A stretch of 64,000 nt of DNA from Micrasema longulum (lineage: Eukaryota > Arthropoda > Insecta > Trichoptera > Brachycentridae): the NCBI GenBank assembly GCA_022494885.1, contig JAGVSM010001254.1:1-64000 (forward strand), read 5' to 3'. Positions within the stretch are counted from its first letter, which is position 1, and the number at the start of each line of letters is the position of its first letter. The notes under the pieces were generated by a model. That model saw nothing but the letters and a program-made list of their open reading frames with translations. It was not told the origin of the DNA and ran no database searches. Positions 1 to 10,797 of this stretch are shown one piece after another. A program made the position numbers and the translations under genes.

Positions 1-449
1 CCGTTCTGGCCCGCAACGTACAACCCGACGCAACGTCAGCTCGGCAGTCTAGGACAATGTCACATGATCCAGCATAAGGCTCCTGATAGTGAATTTGACG
101 CGAGGAACACAGATATTCTGAATAGGAAATAAGGTAATGATATTAAACACCGTTCTGGCCCGCAACGTACAACCCGACGCAACGTCAGCTCGGCAGTCTA
201 GGACAATGTCACATGATCCAGCACGAGGCTCCTGATGGTGAATTTGACGCGAGGAACACAGATATTCTGAATAGGAAATAAGGTAATGATATTAAACACC
301 GTTCTGGCCCGCAACGTACAACCCGACGCAACGTCAGCTCGGCAGTCTAGGACAATGTCACATGATCCAGCACGAGGCTCCCGATGGTGAATTTGACGCG
401 AGGAACACTCGAGGATATTCTGAATAGGAAATAAGGTAATGATATTAAA
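1..449. repeat. 149-bp tandem repeat, three copies
   Basis: Three head-to-tail copies start at 2, 151 and 300, a period of 149 bp, each opening with CGTTCTGGCCCGCAACGTAC. Each unit has a GC-rich half and an AT-rich half ending in TGATATTAAA. Copies differ by a few substitutions. The third has a small insertion near 407 and diverges after about 449. The array reaches the left edge, so the true copy number is unknown. It could be the end of a satellite block or the internal repeats of a mobile element. The reading frame on the minus strand across it is a by-product of the repeat. Confidence 0.95.
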
Positions 450-950
450 AAGGAACCTCGTTAACAGAATACCTTTGCACAAATTCAATAAAATGATTTC
501 GCCGAAAGTCTTCTATGGAAATATCATTTCAGATGAAGCGGCTTAGGAAATTTGTAACAGAATTGAAACTTTCCCATCAATACCCCGGTAATACTCCCAG
601 TATTTCAGTATTTCAGGACAAGATCACAGGGAGTTCCAAAAGGAAACCGCTTTCGTTACAACCTATTTTACCATTTATTATTATTAAATTTTGCAAACTT
701 CCCGTAACGGCTTTAGTTTTGGGTTGTAGGTCTTTGCTCGAAACCGACTCAGCCGTTTAATCAAAATTGTACAATACTTCATTTGATTAATTTAGTTTAT
801 ACGAATAAAAACAGATAAGTTATATTTCCGTTTCCGGGCGGATGGAGAAAACAGTTCTGTGCGAAATAGAACCAGCATCTTGGACGAGCGTTATGATGTG
901 AATGCGAATAAACATTAAGACGAATATAAAATTAACAATCAATTACAATG
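450..950. other. no gene seen
   Basis: AT-rich sequence between the tandem array and the Tc1-like element. One short open frame (515-760, plus) has no recognisable motif. I see nothing else that can be supported. Confidence 0.5.
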
Positions 951-952
951 TA

Positions 953-2295
953 CAGTATTGTGCGAATTGATGGAATAAAGTTCCTTGTAATCATAAAATT
1001 AGTTTTTTATTAATATTTTAAGTTACAGGTGACCACAATCATATTTTTTTTTTTGATGTATATCCTCTTTTTCTTTATATAACAGCCTGAACACGTTTTG
1101 ACATGGAATCAATTAAACTTCGGCAATTTTCTTTTGTTCTGTTATCTTGAAACCACATCTGAATAACAGCTTCAATCATCTTTATCTTGGTGGTGCAGTT
1201 CAATTTTTGTATCCTAGATTTACAAATCACCCACATATTTTCTAAAGGGCTAAGATCATGTGAATTTTCAGGCCAGTCTAAAAGAGTTATCTTTTTATTA
1301 TTGAAATATTTAAGCATACACTTCGATACGTGACAAGGAGCTGAGTCCTGTTGAAATACAGCCCCATCATTAGGACAACATTTACTCAGGTCTGTACTCA
1401 AGTACTGCTCCAATAGAGCTTTATACTTTAGGATATTCATCATTCCTTCTATTGGTATTAAAAATTCGGTCCCCATTTACAAAAAACAGCCCCAAAACAC
1501 CTTCTTCACAGGATATTTCACCGTTTGGTCAATATGAGCCACAGCAAGTTTTTCATCCCCACTTTTTCTAACAAATTTTGTGCGATATCCCTGCACGAGA
1601 AAATAGGTCTCATCTAAAAACCTTTCTTAAGTTTTCTAAAGTCCATTTGGTGTATTTCCTAGCCCAAACGAGCCTTTGCTTCATAATATGTGCCGTCAGG
1701 AGTTGTTTTTTCTGTGGTCGAATTGCTTTTCTTCCATATTCAATGAGTCTTCTTCGTACTGTTGAGTCATGTATCATCACTTAGTAGCTACCAACTCTCG
1801 TTTAAGTTCGTAACTTGTTTTTCTGGGGTTTAACTTACTCTTTCTGATTAAAGATATTTCATCTAGGATACTAGTTTTCCGGTTTCTTACAAATTTCCCA
1901 ACTCTCTTTGCTTTAACTGACCCTGTTTCTCTTTTCTGCTTAATAATCTTGCTGACTGCTTCCTGACTCACAAAACATTCATTTGCAATCTTTTTCTGTG
2001 TCATTATATGTATGTTTACTTCAAGTTATGGGTAATCTTTTTCCTTTTCCTGTGATATCCATGATTTAAACCAACTCAGAAATACTGTTTTATGGTTAAG
2101 CAATTTATTAAATTAGTCCTTTATTGAGAAAATGTAAAAAAAACAACTGATAGTACACTAACATGAGCTTCCAAAGAAGTTATAAACTGTAAGTCATAAC
2201 TTTTACGCTAAACAACCGTCAAATTGACATATAAGTGTTGCTATTTGTAAAAAAAGACAAAAATTACTCCTATTACATTAATTCGCATAATACTG
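953..2295 (-). mobile_element. Tc1-like DNA transposon, degenerate, both TIRs visible
   Basis: The left end (953 on) reads CAGTATTGTGCGAATTGATG and the reverse complement of the right end (from 2295) reads CAGTATTATGCGAATTAATG, so the outer ~25 bp are inverted repeats with few differences. The left end is preceded by TA (951-952), the Tc1/mariner target. At the right end the TA has become CA. The span of 1343 bp and the single minus-strand transposase inside fit the Tc1 family. Both ends survive, so the whole element was captured, but the gene is broken. Confidence 0.88.
1075..2004 (-). pseudogene. Tc1-like transposase, DD34E type, frameshifted
   Basis: A transposase remnant that would cut and rejoin the element's own ends. 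The N-terminal part (2004-1777) has a helix-turn-helix pattern including SQEAVSKIIKQKRETGSV. The middle (about 1760-1480) reads VRRRLIEYGRKAIRPQKK and then, after a frameshift near 1610, DETYF, the site of the first catalytic Asp. The C-terminal part (1476-1075) has FQQDSAPCHVSK (second Asp) and SPLENMW (Glu) with 34 residues between them, the DD34E spacing of Tc1. At least one frameshift and a stop just before 1476 inactivate it. All three catalytic positions are still readable. Family assignment is secure; activity is excluded. Confidence 0.9.
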
Positions 2296-2463
2296 CACAT
2301 CCAAGAAATACAAGAGCGTCAAATAATTTAACCCCCGAACAACCGAGGACCAACAGAAAAAGAAACAATTTTGTATATACACCGACAAAATTCTGCAGTT
2401 CTCTTTCTAATGACTTTTAAGTCATCTTTTAAGATGTACAAAACATAAACGCAACCTAAAAAC

Positions 2464-2912
2464 ACCTTAAAAAACAGAAAACAGAAAGCAGTCAGCCATA
2501 GAAAAGTTAAATTCAGATATTAACACCTTTGTGAACAGTATGAATAATCAAATTTACGCAGTAGTAAGTTAAAATGCTTTTGACATTGACAAATGATAAA
2601 CAATGAATACATGAATTTAAAAAAAAATATAACAAATAAGAATCTAATTATGTATTTGAATAGTTTTAATGACTTTCAAAGTACCGTCAGATTTTTCTAG
2701 TGCTGTGGGTGTTTTCTGCGAATTGAGAAATGCCATTTTTGTGATCGACACCATTTTGAGAAGGTGATTATTTATTATAGAGTATTTTGTATGAAAGCGG
2801 TCTGGTTGTTTTTATCAGAACATAGAATTGACATTACTGCATCCGATAACACCAATATACCTTAATTTGTTTATTGTGGACTGGCTACTTTCTGCATAGC
2901 TAGGTTCAACTG
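2464..2912 (+). mobile_element. Y element, copy A (TIR element, ~430 bp)
   Basis: Shares most of its length with the copy at 61600-62034, including a conserved core near 2700-2770 (GAGAAATGCCATTTTTGTGA). The right end, read inverted, is CAGTTGAACCTAGCTATGCA, the family TIR. The left TIR is degraded, with only CAGAAAGCAG near 2482 recognisable. There is no coding capacity, so this is a non-autonomous (MITE-like) element. The sequence just right of it reads like the AHVRS segment of a LINE reverse transcriptase in one frame (AHVTSNM). Confidence 0.8.
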
Positions 2913-3488
2913 TTCTTACAGCTCATGTGACGAGTAATATGTGTTGTTATTTTATCGACGTTTATTAGTGTTATAATTTATTTTATCCCCCATACCAGCA
3001 GTTTTTCTGATTGGGTATATTTGTTCAATAAAATATGTTTTGTTATATAATATGTAATTGAATATGTAAAGTTAAACGATGTATTTTGTCATCTTATGGT
3101 TCGTTCATGTAAGGTTATTCCGGGACAAATATTTGTGTACTTTCGAGAGCCTCGTGTGCAAACACTATAAGGATTACAAAATATCTTTAACTATGACTGG
3201 ATATAAATTTGGGCTTGTGTGGGCACGGCGTGCGCTTAATTCAGTTGTATCTTTTTGTACTTTTGGGCGCTCGATATTTAAGTTCATTGAGGAAATTGAG
3301 CCCGAAATTACACAGCCAATATTTCTTCTCGGTGATTTAAACGCGTCGATCCATATATGCAACAAGAATACAATCTACAACTTGCAAAATCCTCTCCAAC
3401 GACTCTTGGAAACACCGTAACCGACCTAACATTTGTACGTCAACTTCGTCGATTATGCCGTAAGTTTCATACTTTATTTACCATGGAT
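2913..3488 (+). pseudogene. possible LINE remnant (endonuclease/RT scraps)
   Basis: Around 3310-3350 a frame reads QPIFLLGDLNA, resembling the conserved GDFNA motif of LINE apurinic-type endonucleases. A second frame downstream reads NTVTDLTFVR, like the domain's C-terminal IDLTFV motif. Just before the Y element at 3489 the frame reads CRKFHTLFTMDQL, resembling the C-terminal region of reverse transcriptases. Frames are broken and the middle of a LINE is missing. The match is by eye and weak. Confidence 0.35.
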
Positions 3489-3705
3489 CAATTGAACGTA
3501 GTTATGCAGAAAACAGCCCGCTACAGAAAAGCGAAAGTGAAATAATAGCATTTTTGTGAAAAGAGTGAATAATCAACTGTACACAACAGTTGAAACGTTT
3601 TATACTTTGATAAATGATAAATAATGCAAAAATATTTTAATTATAATACAAAAAGGAATGTAATTATTTATTTGACCAGTTGCAATGATTTTTAAAGGCT
3701 TGCTG
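3489..3705 (+). mobile_element. Y element, copy B (right part missing)
   Basis: Starts with an intact family TIR, CAATTGAACGTAGTTATGCA, and continues in the same orientation as the copy at 61600 (CAGAAAAGCGAAAGTG, TTTGATAAATGATAAATAAT). Similarity fades after GATTTTTAAAG near 3700, so the right half is lost. It abuts the RT-like CRKFHTLFTMDQL frame on its left. Confidence 0.75.
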
Positions 3706-3709
3706 ACCA

Positions 3710-4600
3710 CAAAACCTAATATGGGTACTTTGGAGAAAACAATCAGATCTAATATTGAACGATACCTCATACAAAGTCTAAATTAAAAACTAACTTCTGT
3801 ATTAAACAAGTCTTTTTTTTACATCGGTATTTTTTGTTTTGTATACCTTACATAACAAAATATGGTCGGAAAAAAACTATGTTATCGAAACATAAACTAT
3901 GAACAGCGTTTGTAAAATACGAAGGTAACGTTTTTATTTTTACGTTTTCGCGAGTAAAGGCTTTTATTTCGAGTTTCGGCATCTGACGAATATTGTACAA
4001 AATGTTACTTCCTGTTTTCTCTGAAACAACCCGGAAACATTTGTACATCCTTTGACAAAGCGTCCTTTTAAGACTTTCTTGCATCAACTTCTTACAAGTC
4101 CTTTTAGGAAGGCAAAAGAAAAAACATGTTCCGAAAGCGACGTACAACTTGAAGTACCAACAAAGAATTATACAAGGAAAAATTAATCCAATCGAATATT
4201 AATCAATCAAACTGACTGATAAATTCCGTCAATAAATTCCTATTTTTTTATTGATGTTATATAATTCGTTAATGGTAACAATTCTGGGTCCGGGCAGATA
4301 AAGAATACAAATCTAATTGTGAAAAAGAACGAGAAAAAGGATTCTACCTTCACGACCCACAGGTTTAATCGCTGATGTAAACAGACTTTATTTTTATTCA
4401 TATTTCAACACGACCAGTTAAAGGCTGTTTTACTCTTTGTGTAACAATCACCATTTCACCTATTCTTGAGCGTCCATAGTTTAAATTTACCATCCATTGA
4501 TTTTGTGAAATAAAACAGCTGAAAATATTTTTTTAAGGAGTTGTCAGCAGGTAAAAAGAAGAGGTGTAGTAAGTCATAAAAAATACAAACAATTAATAAA
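3710..4600. other. no gene seen
   Basis: AT-rich with short open frames only. The longest (3848-4147, minus) has no motif I recognise. I find no repeat shared with the rest of the window. Confidence 0.5.
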
Positions 4601-4611
4601 AAATCCCTTGG

Positions 4612-4685
4612 ACTTTGTACCGGCGGGAATCAAACCCGTGACGCCACTTTCACAGTTGGCCGTTTAACCAATTTAATCGATTCCT
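4612..4685 (-). mobile_element. tRNA-derived SINE head (SINE D)
   Basis: On the minus strand an A-box-like TGGTTAAACGG is followed about 35 nt later by a B box, GGGTTTGATTCCCGCC. This is the internal RNA polymerase III promoter of a tRNA-derived SINE. A related copy lies at 18075-18150. No full cloverleaf can be drawn, so it is not called as a tRNA gene. Confidence 0.65.
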
Positions 4686-4799
4686 GGCCTTTTAACAAGA
4701 TAAAACTAATGTTATTTTATTAAAATATCGTGTTAACGAGAAATAATGCATTTATAATTAAATTTACATCGTCATATCTCAGTGTTTTGAGTAAAATCT

Positions 4800-5290
4800 A
4801 AACTTAAATTCTGCCCAGAGCTTAGTCACGGTTGAAGGCTTTCAAAGAAGCTGCACTGTTGAAAAGAGCTTTTCTTTGTACGCGGCGAAGGGTCAGATGG
4901 AAAGGGTGATAAATGGATCCCTTAAAAGCAAAATGAGACGAATTAATTAAGGACATCTTAAGCCCTTTCTTGCGCAGCATTCCGGACAAATAGGACTAAA
5001 TTAGTGAATAAACAAGTCGGCCTAAAGTAAAATCTTTTATTCCGGCGATTCGGCGTATCTTTGAACTAGCAGAGGTGATTAAATGAGCTAATAATACTAA
5101 CATTTCAATTGCTAAATAAGGGTTGAAAACAAAGCTGAAAGGTTTACTTACAGAGCGTGGTGCTGAAAAGATTTCTGCGATCGTAAATTTTGCGGCAAAA
5201 CTGACTTTTACAATTAAGAATAGTGCTGTAACAATTTCAGGGGATTTGCGGTTGTAAACGTTGTAACTAATCGGACTTATTACAATTAGA
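4800..5290. other. apparently single-copy non-coding island
   Basis: Less AT-rich than its surroundings, with no ORF and no match elsewhere in the window. It contains several ATTA-type cores (GAATTAATTAAGG, GTGATTAAATGAGC) of the sort homeodomain proteins bind, which alone prove nothing. It is a candidate host regulatory sequence by exclusion. Confidence 0.3.
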
Positions 5291-5764
5291 ACAGAAATAT
5301 TAATTTTTAAATATAAGATTCACGGTTAACGGTCGTGAATTTCAAATAAACTATTCATTCTACCTTCAGAAAACTGTTTTTCACTTCTTTTGAACAATGA
5401 TGTATCGATAATTATTTTTCCAGTGATGATATCATCATCATTTCTCTTTCCGCTCCCAGTGGTGCATATGGCAATGTAACTGTAAACTAAATGCTTAGAG
5501 TTCCACGCTTCAATAAATTATTGCAATTCAATCAACCTTTTATTGTTTTAAAACTGTTTAATTTTGTTTTGCGACACAAACAGTTGCATAATCCAAAATT
5601 TTCTTTAAATTAAAAATAATTGTAGATAGCGTTTATATTCAGCATTTAATAATTATCAAAAACTAAACAAAAAATATACAAGTTTTAATACAAATATTGA
5701 ATAACTGTGTATTTGCTCCAAAATCAACATTATAAGTTGTTAACGGTATGTGTATATATTTGTA

Positions 5765-6360
5765 TCTTCTTTTTCTTCAGCCTTATTGTCTCTACTGCTG
5801 GATGGCGGCCTCTTCCAAATGTCCGCATTCTTTCCTATCACCCGCTTTCATAATCCATGTTTTAGCGGTAATAGAGGCGATGCCATCGACCCATCTTTTC
5901 TGGGACCTTCCAACACTTCTGTTTTTGCCCATGGTCTTCACTTTATTATTCTGGGTGTCCACCTGCCGTCATTTTACCTCGCCAAGTGTCCTGCCCACTG
6001 CCATTTCAATTTCGCTGCACGATCTATGATATCTAGGATTCCGGTTTGGCGCCTTCTTCATTTCTTACTCTGTCTCTTAGACATACACCGAGCATCTGTC
6101 TTTCTTAATTTTAATTTATGGCCACTTTTTTATTTTACAGATATGGTTTCTAGTCCGTATGTTGTCATCAGCAATATGCACGATTAATATATTTGTCTTT
6201 TTAAGCATATAGAGCCTTCATTATTTTCAAAAATACATTTTAGTTTTTCGAAAGTAGTCCAACTTAGCCCTATTTTTTTGGTAACTCCGCTGTCTGGTTA
6301 CCTTTACCAAGTTTGACTTTGTGTCCTTGCTATATGTATTCATCAACCACATTCATCTTA
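5765..6360 (-). pseudogene. LINE family 2 reverse-transcriptase C-terminal end
   Basis: The minus strand gives, in order and with frameshifts: VDEYIYLG-like and GLSWTTFEKLKCIFENNE near 6340-6230, LKWQWAGHLAR near 6010, NDGRWTPRIIK, then RSVGRSQKRWVDGIASI, KTWIMKAGDRKECGHLEEA and a stop near 5770. This series (YLG, GWAAFGKL, WQWAGH, GRWxxR, GRPxxRW, DRxxWxxLEEA) is the conserved C-terminal tail of a widespread insect non-LTR retrotransposon protein. The polymerase active site is absent, so the copy is 5'-truncated. The long plus-strand frames over it are shadows. Confidence 0.85.
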
Positions 6361-6423
6361 TTGTTGTTAATGAAAATATAATTATAATATATATGTGTGT
6401 AAATGTATATGTATGTATTAACA

Positions 6424-6653
6424 CTTTGTATCCCGGAGCCGTGTAAACACGTGATTATATAACCACGCGTTGTGTCCCGGTCCCGTGTTTTCGCGTGTTG
6501 ACGGTTTACCAGCTGTCAGAAAATGCACTTTATTGATATCTACGGACTTTTTTTAGCACTTTTTTGCTGCTGGTAAACCACGTAAAAACACGGGACCGGG
6601 ACACAACGCGTGGTTATTATAATAACGTGTTTACACGGCTTTGGGATACAAAG
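6424..6653. mobile_element. W element: 230-bp hairpin with ~85-90-bp inverted repeats
   Basis: The left arm (6424-6513) and the reverse complement of the right arm (6569-6653) match closely. Both begin CTTTGTATCCC and share AACCACGCGTTGTGTCCCGG and GTTTACCAGC. The outer ~68 bp differ by about three substitutions and one 1-bp indel. A 6-bp indel lies further in. The arms are much GC-richer than the flanks. The spacer is 55 bp. There is no coding capacity, and I see no convincing target-site duplication. It is a MITE or foldback element whose near-perfect arms suggest recent origin or gene conversion. Confidence 0.88.
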
Positions 6654-6659
6654 CACAAT

Positions 6660-7600
6660 CAATCCAACGTGCAGTTGTCTTTTTTCACTGTTTCTGCGAA
6701 ATATTGACAAAAAAACTACGATAAAATATCGATACCGCCTAGCAGCACGAAATTAACAATATTTATAACTTTTTCACGACCCTTCGGCAAATACATATGT
6801 TTTTTATTTATTGTTTTTTTAATTATTATTTTCTTTTGTTTTTTTTCACAATATACGTAAGAGGTAAACAGAGTATTAAAATGATAAAGAATTCTTACAT
6901 AGCAATCAAATACATATCAAAAGTAAAAATAGTAAACAAAAAAATTCCACAAAAGCATGGCCTATTATTGCGTATGCGAGTACAAGAAACGTTTGTTAAT
7001 TTTTCGCTCCTATAATAAATAGACAGGTATGATATTTTTGTGTAATATAAGAAAGAGAAAAGAAAATATTCTGTAAAAGTTTAAAAGGTACTTTTTTATT
7101 TTTCAGTAATTAAAAAAGGATATAAAAAACATAATATAATACATAAAGGTCAACAAAATGTATCAAAGAAAAAAAGAGTTAATATCTTTATTTTGAATCC
7201 AGAATTGTGCGTGTTTTTCAAAAGAAGAAAAATTTCGGAAGTTTGGGATCAATGAAATATTATCAATAAAAAATAATTAAAACTTTTTGGGCCTATAAAA
7301 TATGCATGTGTCTGTGCTAGCCTCGTTTTACAATGTGCTATTTCTAGTACACGATTCCTTCTTTGACTTGATCTATTTGAATTACCTATGTATACATTTT
7401 GCTTATTAAATATACATTTTTAACGTGGAAAACAATATATTTGTCTTATTTCCAAAATTTTAGCTTTTTGGAGGAATTGGAAAGAAAGAGAAGTGCGATT
7501 TTTGTGAAGCAGTATTTTTAAGATAAATTTATGAATAGAATCTAATGGTTTAATATTGTTGTTAAAAGCTTCCCTTCATCTAATCATTGCATGGGCAAGC
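6660..7600. other. no gene seen
   Basis: Very AT-rich, with long A and T runs. The open frame at 6797-7015 is low-complexity (Phe/Tyr, then Lys/Ile) and not credible as a gene. Confidence 0.5.
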
Positions 7601-7619
7601 AATTATTTTACCAACGTCA

Positions 7620-7830
7620 TTCCCTTTTCACACCTAATGAAGCATAGGGCACTGAATTGGTACACTAATAGCAATCTTGACCATTTTTGTAACATGAAGG
7701 TAAGATGATCAGTTTTATATTTCTAGTGTGAAAACGCCCTTTTAAATAAATATTTCATATTAACCATGTCGGGAACCGAGCCCGAGACCTCTCGCATGGC
7801 AGGCCAACAAACATTTGGTTATACTCAAAA
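7620..7830 (-). mobile_element. SINE A (tRNA-Gly-like), copy 1
   Basis: On the minus strand the tRNA-like head (7825-7760) contains TTTGCCTGCCATGCGAGAGG and a B-box-like segment. It is followed by a body shared with the copies at 18400-18625 and 63850 (AAATATTTATTTAAAAGGGC) and a tail with GTACCAATTCAGTGCCCTAT. The Gly assignment rests on the GCC/ACC-type anticodon arm. Confidence 0.75.
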
Positions 7831-7859
7831 TATTGTGAATTAAGCTGTTCTTGTTAGAT

Positions 7860-8210
7860 ACAAGAAACGACCCTTGTTCCCGGTCCGCGTGCCGGATAAA
7901 TCTCCGTCTTGTGAGCTTAGTGCCAGATTGATGGCCGTCTTTCGTCATTCGTCAGCCCTCACCCGAACACCCAAACAGGGTTGCCAGCTCCGGTGGAAAG
8001 CGGCGCCGATTTATGTGGATGCCGATTATTTATTCGGGCGCCGCATTTTTCATTGTCCTAATTCGGACGGTATTTGTATTCGGAATGCAAATCGCAATAT
8101 GTTTGCATCTCTTGACAGCGTTCACAGAACTCTGGAATGCCGAGGAGGATTAGTAGCTAAGGAGATGTCTTTATTTCAGATTCCAGGATTAATGTTTTTA
8201 TTTTAATTTA
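7860..8210. other. GC-richer single-copy island
   Basis: A block distinctly richer in GC than its neighbours (for example GGTCCGCGTGCCGG and GGAAAGCGGCGCCG) with no similarity to the repeats of the window. A 110-codon plus-strand frame (7874-8206) crosses it but shows no domain or motif. It could be a regulatory island or an uncharacterised exon. Confidence 0.3.
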
Positions 8211-8344
8211 TTCTCTTACATTTCCTCTATTTCTAATAGTGAAAAATTTACGAATACTTCATTTGAAAAGAATAGTAGTGATCGCGTATACTTCAATGAT
8301 TATAAAATTACATTTGCATTAAATAAGTAAGCAGCGTTTATATC

Positions 8345-8400
8345 TCAGTCCATCGCGCCGATTCTCCGTAGGGAATGGCAGAAATGATAAAATGCCTCAT
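8345..8400 (-). pseudogene. 3' end scrap of LINE family 1
   Basis: The minus strand reads CCCTACGGAGAATCGGCGCG, matching the 3' ends of the family 1 copies near 16300, 25060 and 35920 (CCCTACGGGGAAATGGCGTG and variants). Only the last few dozen bases of the element are present. Confidence 0.55.
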
Positions 8401-8404
8401 CACT

Positions 8405-9125
8405 CTGTTATTTTATAACTGTTATTTATTTATTCATTCAAAATTACACTAGTTTAAAAATGAATGAATTTGTTAAAGCTTTTGAGGCCCGTGTGAAGCC
8501 ATAATAATTAACAATAAAAATACATAATAAAATTAATTAGATTAAATTATAATGACATTAGAATAACAGTAAAGAAAAAAATGTAAATAAGTAATGAATA
8601 ATCAAATTCCAAAGAATACAACGCAACAAAGATAACCAGAAATAATTTTCAAAATATAAATTATACAAATTAAAATTTACACATAATCAAATATGCAAAA
8701 TGATGGTATCATTAAAATCAACAAAATAATAGTAAAATATAGTAGTATTAAAAAAAAACAAAAGAGTAGTATCATTGAAAACAACAGAAAAAGAATGTTT
8801 ATATAAAAACGTAATTGAAATGATAATTGAGATATGTTTTCCAAAATCTCACTCAATACTATGGTTAAAAATATAAGAAATAGTAGTAATAAATAATATG
8901 CCAAATAATAGTAAGTATTTAATTAAATAGTACAAAAATACATACTGAAAAAACATAAAAATATCAAGATATATAAAAAGCAAATAAATGTAAAAGTATG
9001 GAAGGAAAGCAGATTTGTAATTTTTTTCTTTCTTTGAATACAAACCTCGCTTCATTTACATCCACGCGATCGATTATTCCGACTTTTAACTTTGTAAATC
9101 TTTTTGCCGTTTATTAACTTCACAT
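8405..9125. other. AT-rich stretch, probable LINE tail material
   Basis: Opens with TTATTTATTTATTCATTC, the reverse of a TAAA-type LINE tail, and continues as highly AT-rich DNA. Minus-strand frames (8677-8904 and 8849-9055) are strings of Ile/Leu/Phe produced by base composition. No RT motif is visible. Confidence 0.4.
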
Positions 9126-9139
9126 GTACAAACTAACGC

Positions 9140-9511
9140 GCAGCTTATTTATTTATTTAATTATGTTTTTTATTTGAAAATGATTTATTTACCCTTGCGG
9201 ATTATTACATTCAATATATCATTTTTTTATTTGTTGTTGAAAGTTATATTTTTTACGCCTTTTGAAAAGTTTGTCTGAGTCTTTTGTTTAGTTTTGTCTG
9301 GTAATTTATTGTATAATTTCAGTCTCTGATTTTTTAGTCTCGACTGTCCTTGTCTTGTTTTGGAATGTTGTATGTGGTATTGTTCCGGTATTCTTGTAAT
9401 ATTTCCATGTTTATTACGATTTTTTTCAAGTTTTATTTCTTTGTCTACAATGATATCAGTGGCTAACTTAAAAATAAATTTTAATGGTTTTAGTTGAAAA
9501 AGTTCACGCAA
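9140..9511 (-). pseudogene. LINE C-terminal end (family 13)
   Basis: The minus-strand frame 9511-9227 includes RLKNQRLKLYNKLPD, resembling the (S-x-x-Y)-x-G-x-K-L-Y-N-x-L-P motif near the C-terminus of many LINE reverse-transcriptase proteins. The 3' side ends in a TTTATTTATTTA run at 9148. No polymerase motifs are present, so the family is uncertain. Confidence 0.5.
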
Positions 9512-10165
9512 ATTTTATTTATTTATTTATTTTGATTTATAAATTTATTGCAAAAAAATATATACATACTTAATAACAGGGAATCTATATACAACCTATT
9601 AATGTAAAATGAAAACGGAGTGTTCTCTGTTTATGATTCCATCTAACATGACACAGCCTGTTCTAAGATAGAGAGTTTCTATCTTTAGAGCATAAGTAGT
9701 CCTAAACTAATAAAACAATAACATAAAAAAGAAAAACTAAAACTACTTAATTATAAATGCCTAGCTAATCAAATGTAAGAAATTAAAAATCGTTATCAAA
9801 CAAATATAAACAATATATATGTGCCAAGAATACATGTTACTTAAACATAAATAATATAGTATAATATATAATAAAACAAATATAAAGCAATGAAATTCAT
9901 AAAAATATAAATAAAACGGGTACCGATTATATAAAGTACTACGTTTTTTGATTTACATATATTTTTCAAAAAAATCTCTCGCTACACTATTTATATGTGC
10001 AGTTATTTTTATTTCAAAATTTGTATTACATAACGAGTGTTTTATATTTGGCAATAAACCATTAAATATTTTTGGAGCAATTACATTGTATTGCTTTTTA
10101 CGAAAGGTGGTTGATACAAACGGGACAGTACAGTTAATTTGTGTTGCTGAACGAGTTTAGTTTAT
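9512..10165 (-). pseudogene. LINE C-terminal end with TAAA-type tail (family 13)
   Basis: The minus strand near 10150-9948 reads VPFVSTTFRKKQYNVIAPKI then FNGLLPNIKHS, the same KxxxYxxPKxxNxLPxxI motif as the neighbouring copy. The element continues as AT-rich 3' sequence to a (TTTA)n run at 9515-9530, its inverted tail. Adjacent to, and in the same orientation as, the copy at 9140-9511. Heavily truncated. Confidence 0.55.
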
Positions 10166-10254
10166 TTTTAAAAATATGTAGTTGGTGTGAGATAAAGGAG
10201 ATCATATACTAGGTTCAATATTTTATTTTGCTGTCGTTATAGTCTATACATGTC

Positions 10255-10440
10255 ATTTTGGTTTCCTGTTCCCCAAAGTTTTTGTATTGTTTTTGTCTGT
10301 TATGCTCATCTCTGTCTTGTATTATACACGGTTTTCAATATTCTTGCACCTATCATGCATAATTTTACTACGCATTCACTTGAGAGATCGCATTTCGACT
10401 GCGTTCAGCCCACTATCACCTTGTTTTTTTTTTTTTAAAG
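10255..10440 (-). pseudogene. LINE family 1 RT fragment
   Basis: The minus strand reads LNAVEMRSL followed by KIMHDRCKN and SITDK, aligning with VNAVEMRSLRRMCGKSMYDR in the copy at 16575-16757. Only about 60 codons remain, with stops. Confidence 0.7.
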
Positions 10441-10487
10441 AAAAACTAAATATTTGCGTTCTTATGATTTACCCAAAAATTTAATTT

Positions 10488-10630
10488 TGAGGGCCATTTT
10501 CAACGAGCTGTAAATAACTCACTATTAGAAAATGGAATCAAGTTGGGGTAAAGTGGGATTTGAACCACAGACCTTTGGTCCGTGAGTCCGAGACACTAGC
10601 CACAGGACCACAACCCAATCTATACTTCGA
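10488..10630 (-). mobile_element. SINE B, copy 1
   Basis: On the minus strand a tRNA-like head (about 10620-10545) has GTGGCTAGTGTCTCGGACTC and the B-box region GTGGTTCAAATCCCAC. It is followed by CCCCAACTTGATTCC and a tail ending in GAAAATGGCCCTC. Other copies lie at 13213-13330 and 44646-44740. Confidence 0.75.
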
Positions 10631-10797
10631 TTCCATACGTAAAGTTTGGCATCAGACCTCCACTGTAAACGGCTTATTGCGCCTCTTGCGACAAACATTT
10701 ATTTGCCGAGGTTGATTTTAGTGCACCGTTCACCCTGTTCCCGCCACTCGCCCTTTTTTCAATTTCTTCATAGTGAATAAATAATATTAAATTCAAT

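Noticed and set aside
198..488. 96-codon minus-strand frame over the 149-bp repeats
   Set aside because: It repeats the same peptide because the repeat is tandem; no start context, domain or homologue recognised.
3848..4147. 99-codon minus-strand frame
   Set aside because: No motif, and no neighbouring exon or repeat gives it context.
5748..6187. Two overlapping plus-strand frames of 93 and 145 codons
   Set aside because: They are antisense shadows of the LINE family 2 tail, whose conserved motifs read on the minus strand. The same holds for 11274-11618, 16432-16797, 35539-35796 and 43489-43803.
8677..9055. Hydrophobic minus-strand frames that look like membrane proteins
   Set aside because: Strings of Ile, Leu, Phe and Tyr arise from A/T-rich DNA; no charged loops or known family pattern, and they overlap each other.
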